DNA of 64,000 nucleotides from Owenia fusiformis (Eukaryota; Annelida; Polychaeta; Sabellida; Oweniidae). The DNA lies in assembly GCA_903813345.2 (NCBI GenBank), contig CAIIXF020000005.1, positions 27,469,375 through 27,533,374 of the forward strand. Reading direction: 5' to 3'. Positions 60,501-64,000 of this stretch are shown here, one piece after another (the stretch's first letter is position 1; each line of letters starts with the position of its first letter). The notes beneath the pieces were generated by a model that worked only from the letters and a program-made list of their open reading frames with translations, searched no databases and was not told the DNA's origin. The translations under genes were made by a program, and so were the position numbers.

Positions 60501-61000
60501 NNNNNNNNNNNNNNNNNNNNNNNNNNNNNNNNNNNNNNNNNNNNNNNNNNNNNNNNNNNNNNNNNNNNNNNNNNNNNNNNNNNNNNNNNNNNNNNNNNNN
60601 NNNNNNNNNNNNNNNNNNNNNNNNNNNNNNNNNNNNNNNNNNNNNNNNNNNNNNNNNNNNNNNNNNNNNNNNNNNNNNNNNNNNNNNNNNNNNNNNNNNN
60701 NNNNNNNNNNNNNNNNNNNNNNNNNNNNNNNNNNNNNNNNNNNNNNNNNNNNNNNNNNNNNNNNNNNNNNNNNNNNNNNNNNNNNNNNNNNNNNNNNNNN
60801 NNNNNNNNNNNNNNNNNNNNNNNNNNNNNNNNNNNNNNNNNNNNNNNNNNNNNNNNNNNNNNNNNNNNNNNNNNNNNNNNNNNNNNNNNNNNNNNNNNNN
60901 NNNNNNNNNNNNNNNNNNNNNNNNNNNNNNNNNNNNNNNNNNNNNNNNNNNNNNNNNNNNNNNNNNNNNNNNNNNNNNNNNNNNNNNNNNNNNNNNNNNN
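60501..61000. other. Assembly gap (500 N)
   Basis: Exactly 500 unknown bases, the kind of fixed-length gap placed by scaffolding. The ORFs spanning it are artefacts. Confidence 0.99.
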
Positions 61001-62732
61001 GGAGCACATTAAGTAAACTTACGTTTACAGTGTGTAGATCATGTGGATTAAGATGTCTTTTCAAGTGATTATATCTGATCAGCATTAGGAATAATTCCAC
61101 TTGGGACCTGTTATCTTTATTACTCACTAGTGTGTACAAATATGAAATCCCTCAGATGATACAGTTTTCCACGCAGTTAGATAGTGTATCTAATGGCTAA
61201 TTCCTAATAGCCAATAGCTAGTAAAACAGAATAAGGCATTAGGCAGAACTGAGATGCATGATATTTGGTATACTAATGTTATTTAACATATATTAGTTTA
61301 AGTTTGCATGGTGATACTAGTCAGTAATTTTCTTGGGTTTAAATCAAAGCTGTTTATATGTTTACTTCTTAGTGAACTAAGGTGAATGGGTATGTTTGCA
61401 TTATTTTAACTTTAACATGATGTGAACACTATTACTTTGTCATTTATCAAGGTTTATTAAATATTTTTTCTAAATCACTTGCATGCTTGATTGTGATTGG
61501 TTAAGTTAGATAATTAAACTTAATATGAAAATGTAATAAAAGTAGTGAACAAAGACAATAAAAATGCATTATTGAACAAAGACAATAAAAATACATTATG
61601 CCAAGTTTGATATCTACACCTTGTCATGAAGGAAATAAAGATCAGTAGCTCACTTTTGCATCTTTAATCTTTGCTGTCTGATATACTTGATACTGTACCT
61701 CTTAACGGGGTTGTCATGCACACTAACAAACAATAACGTCACATCTGCACTTTATATATGGGTTGTCCTTTCAATTGTGGCATTATGGGGGTAATCAGGA
61801 GGTCATTAACAGAAACAGTCATGAAGTTAAAAATTCCTAAATCCATTTTGGCCTTACCATGATTTACCATAGTTACAACAACTCACTGGAAATTTTAAGG
61901 CAGGCATATTTGGACAAAACTGAGATTTGCTCAAACATGTTTGAGCTATTCTCGGAGATATGTCAGACTGGTGTACTGTGCATGACAAACACGTTTGTTG
62001 CACATATCTTAAACTCTAACTCTGTGTGTTCCTTTTTGCACGCAGCATAAACCAAATGCTCCTGTGTGTCGGTAAGCTGTGTGTTCCTTGACCATTTCCT
62101 CAGGTTCTAATTGTATTTTACATATAGTAGTTTAGTATATTTCTGTCCTGTACAGGCTCAGTGCTACACTACTCATGTCACCCAAAAGATCAGACTTTGG
62201 AGAAACATTTCAAACCAGATTACCTCGCATGATTTGGGTCAGAAAATAATTCTATGTTACTAAATATACATTCATTTTATGAATCTAAATTGCAAATATT
62301 GATCCATGTCATCATTGAAAGATGCACTTAACCAGTATTTGCCATTTATTTTCTCTTTATTTTCTTAAAAAAAAACTTTCTTAGTCACCAATATATAACC
62401 AATATATAGCCCACTAGTTTCTAATATGTGTCCTGTGTCATATTTTACTATTTACTTGTAAAGTCTCATCATGATTCGATTGGAATGTTAAAATGTATGA
62501 AAGACACTGGACGTATGTTTTAGCACATGGTGCAAGGTTTTGATTAGTGAAATACTTCAGTTAAGAAATTATATTGTATTAATTGAAATTTAGTGACTGT
62601 GAACATAATGTAAATTATATTGTAAATTTATTAGAAAATAGACTTAAATTTAACCAAATAATATCTTTTATTTAAGGTATTCACAAACCAATCCCTATCA
62701 TGCATCTCATATGATTCTTCATTATATTTTAG
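61001..62732. other. AT-rich sequence upstream of RIM-like exons, no exon seen
   Basis: Probably an intron of the RIM-like gene, because exon 62733-62943 begins after an acceptor in mid-codon. ORF 61859-62050 has no support. Confidence 0.4.
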
Positions 62733-63922
62733 TTGAAGAGATTAAGAACAACAAAGACAACATCTTCAAAGAGAAAGAGAATGCACTTCAAAAGAAAAAA
62801 CACAAATCCAGATCCTCTTCAGCCCATGCACTAGAACGTACCAATATGCCATCCCATACCAAACGATCCAAAAGTGTTACAAGGTCTAGTGATATTCCAC
62901 ATTCCATGGTTCGACAGAACAGATCCATCTCAGCTGGAATCAGGTAATATTTTTGAGTAAATACTTTGAGTAAATGCTTTTGAGTAAATGTTTTTGAGTT
63001 CGAATAACCACTGGTTTTATACCACATCTGTAAAAGCCATATTTGCAGGCTGGTATTAATGTTTGTTCTAAGAGTAGTACAGATAGGAAACTCAGTAATG
63101 TGAAACTCATTACTATTGATGTAATTTTATGCTTTTGGTCAGTATACCCACTTCTTAATAATTATTTAGTTAAAATGTAATTTAATAGATAATGAATCGT
63201 GTGTCATAAATTTCTCTAAAAAAATTTCGGAAGAATTATTATTTATATCAAAAAATAATTATTATTAATCGCATCACTGTCTTTTGAGATTTTTTACCGT
63301 TATTTAATGTGCTTTTTGGTTTTCAGCATTATGATAAGTGATTACACTGGTGAAGGTACCGATGCTCCTAAGCAAGCTCAAGAAATGCTCAAAGCCATGT
63401 CAACTGCAAGTGTACCACGGACACCTATCATCGGAAATGGACAGGTTACCCCAAGTAAATTCCAAACACATCAAACAAGAATGGGTGAGTGATTAATAAT
63501 TATTATGTTATATACCATCTTTGTTCTTCACTGGTGATCCACTCGATTACGCTGGTTACCAAAACGATTCGTTTTGGTAACAAAATGTCGGACGAACCGT
63601 TTCGGTAACCAGCGTAATCGAGTGGATCACCAGTGTTCTTGTTGTAAAAGATAAAATTTAAGCAGTTCGTTTATAAGTGAAAGTGGATTAAACATAGTTT
63701 AGGAGATATGTTTTGGGAGATATCTTTGAGACAAGGTACTCCGGCAAGGTGCTCAAACTGCAATCAATAGTGCGTGTACTGAACAGCGATTAATTGACCT
63801 TTTTCTTCCCTTTTTAGTAACTGGTGAACTGCTGGTTGGCCTGCATAAATCTAGACTGCCTGGTCAATTGGAAGTATCGGTTCTAAGATGTAGAGCTATA
63901 CGATGTTTTAAAGAACAGCAAA
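62733..63922 (+). CDS. RIM-like (regulating synaptic membrane exocytosis) C2-domain protein, partial
   Basis: Three in-phase exons: 62733-62943, 63327-63484, 63818-63922. The first encodes a Lys/Ser-rich linker (EKENALQKKKHKSRSSSAHA, KRSKSVTRSS, RQNRSISAGIR). The second encodes SIMISDYTGEGTDAPKQAQE, VPRTPIIGNGQVTP. The third begins VTGELLVGLHKS, RLPGQLEVSVLRCRAI, the first strands of a C2 domain. In RIM proteins the C-terminal C2B starts GDIQIGMEDKKGQLEVEVIR, after a similar Ser/Arg-rich linker. RIM organises presynaptic active zones. The rest of the C2 domain lies beyond the window. Other C2 proteins with this strand pattern (Piccolo, synaptotagmin-like) remain possible. Confidence 0.6.
63529..63635. 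mobile_element. 107-bp hairpin MITE in RIM-like intron
   Basis: Inverted ends of at least 32 bp: CACTGGTGATCCACTCGATT at 63529 and its reverse complement ending at 63635. Flanked by TTCTT on both sides (63524-63528, 63636-63640). The left half has its own small hairpin (CCAAAACGATTCGTTTTGG). Confidence 0.85.
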
Positions 63923-64000
63923 GTTAGTCTGAGTGATATTAAATGAATTAAGTTATTATTATATTCCGTGTAAAAGGCATCATTTTAAATGAGCATATCA

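Noticed and set aside
60453-61139. Long ORFs of 172-228 codons
   Set aside because: They span the 500-N gap.

Overview
The window is AT-rich animal nuclear DNA: multi-exon genes with GT-AG introns, long introns, many satellites and DNA transposons, and a fixed 500-base run of N (60501-61000) from scaffolding. The gene content (an MiT/MITF bHLH-zipper factor, an MCM3AP/GANP C-terminal region, a pi-like glutathione S-transferase, a RIM-like C2 protein) points to a bilaterian invertebrate, probably marine. The sequence alone does not fix the phylum. Exons were assembled by hand from splice sites, reading phase and family resemblance, and each internal junction was checked for phase.

Layout. 1-943 is a 49-bp satellite in a higher-order repeat of about 403 bp with short TTAGGG runs. 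2755-4310 is a 91-bp satellite. 5950-6160 holds a LINE remnant and 7405-7745 a tRNA-derived SINE. 8350-29023 (minus) is an MITF/TFE-family gene: seven shared coding exons, two well-supported alternative first coding exons, and a possible third. 29109-33920 holds a small inverted-repeat element and a 127-bp array. 35026-48480 (minus) is the C-terminal ~850 residues of MCM3AP/GANP in 12 exons. Its introns hold a PIF/Harbinger-like MITE, a hAT-like element, a three-fold segmental duplication and a 40-bp minisatellite. The N-terminal SAC3 part of GANP was not found. 48532-49056 is a decayed TA-flanked transposon. 51283-57535 (plus) is a six-exon GST of 236 aa whose third intron is almost wholly CCATGG-type palindromic repeat. 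57560-60192 carries two copies of a TTAA-flanked repeat. 62733-63922 (plus) is an internal part of a RIM-like C2-domain gene running towards the right edge.

The four genes have no evident shared pathway; they are ordinary neighbours in a repeat-rich region. The most informative features are the alternative first exons of the MITF gene and their promoter sites, the atypical GST interrupted by a palindromic satellite intron, the missing N-terminal half of MCM3AP/GANP, and several transposon families with readable termini and target-site duplications.
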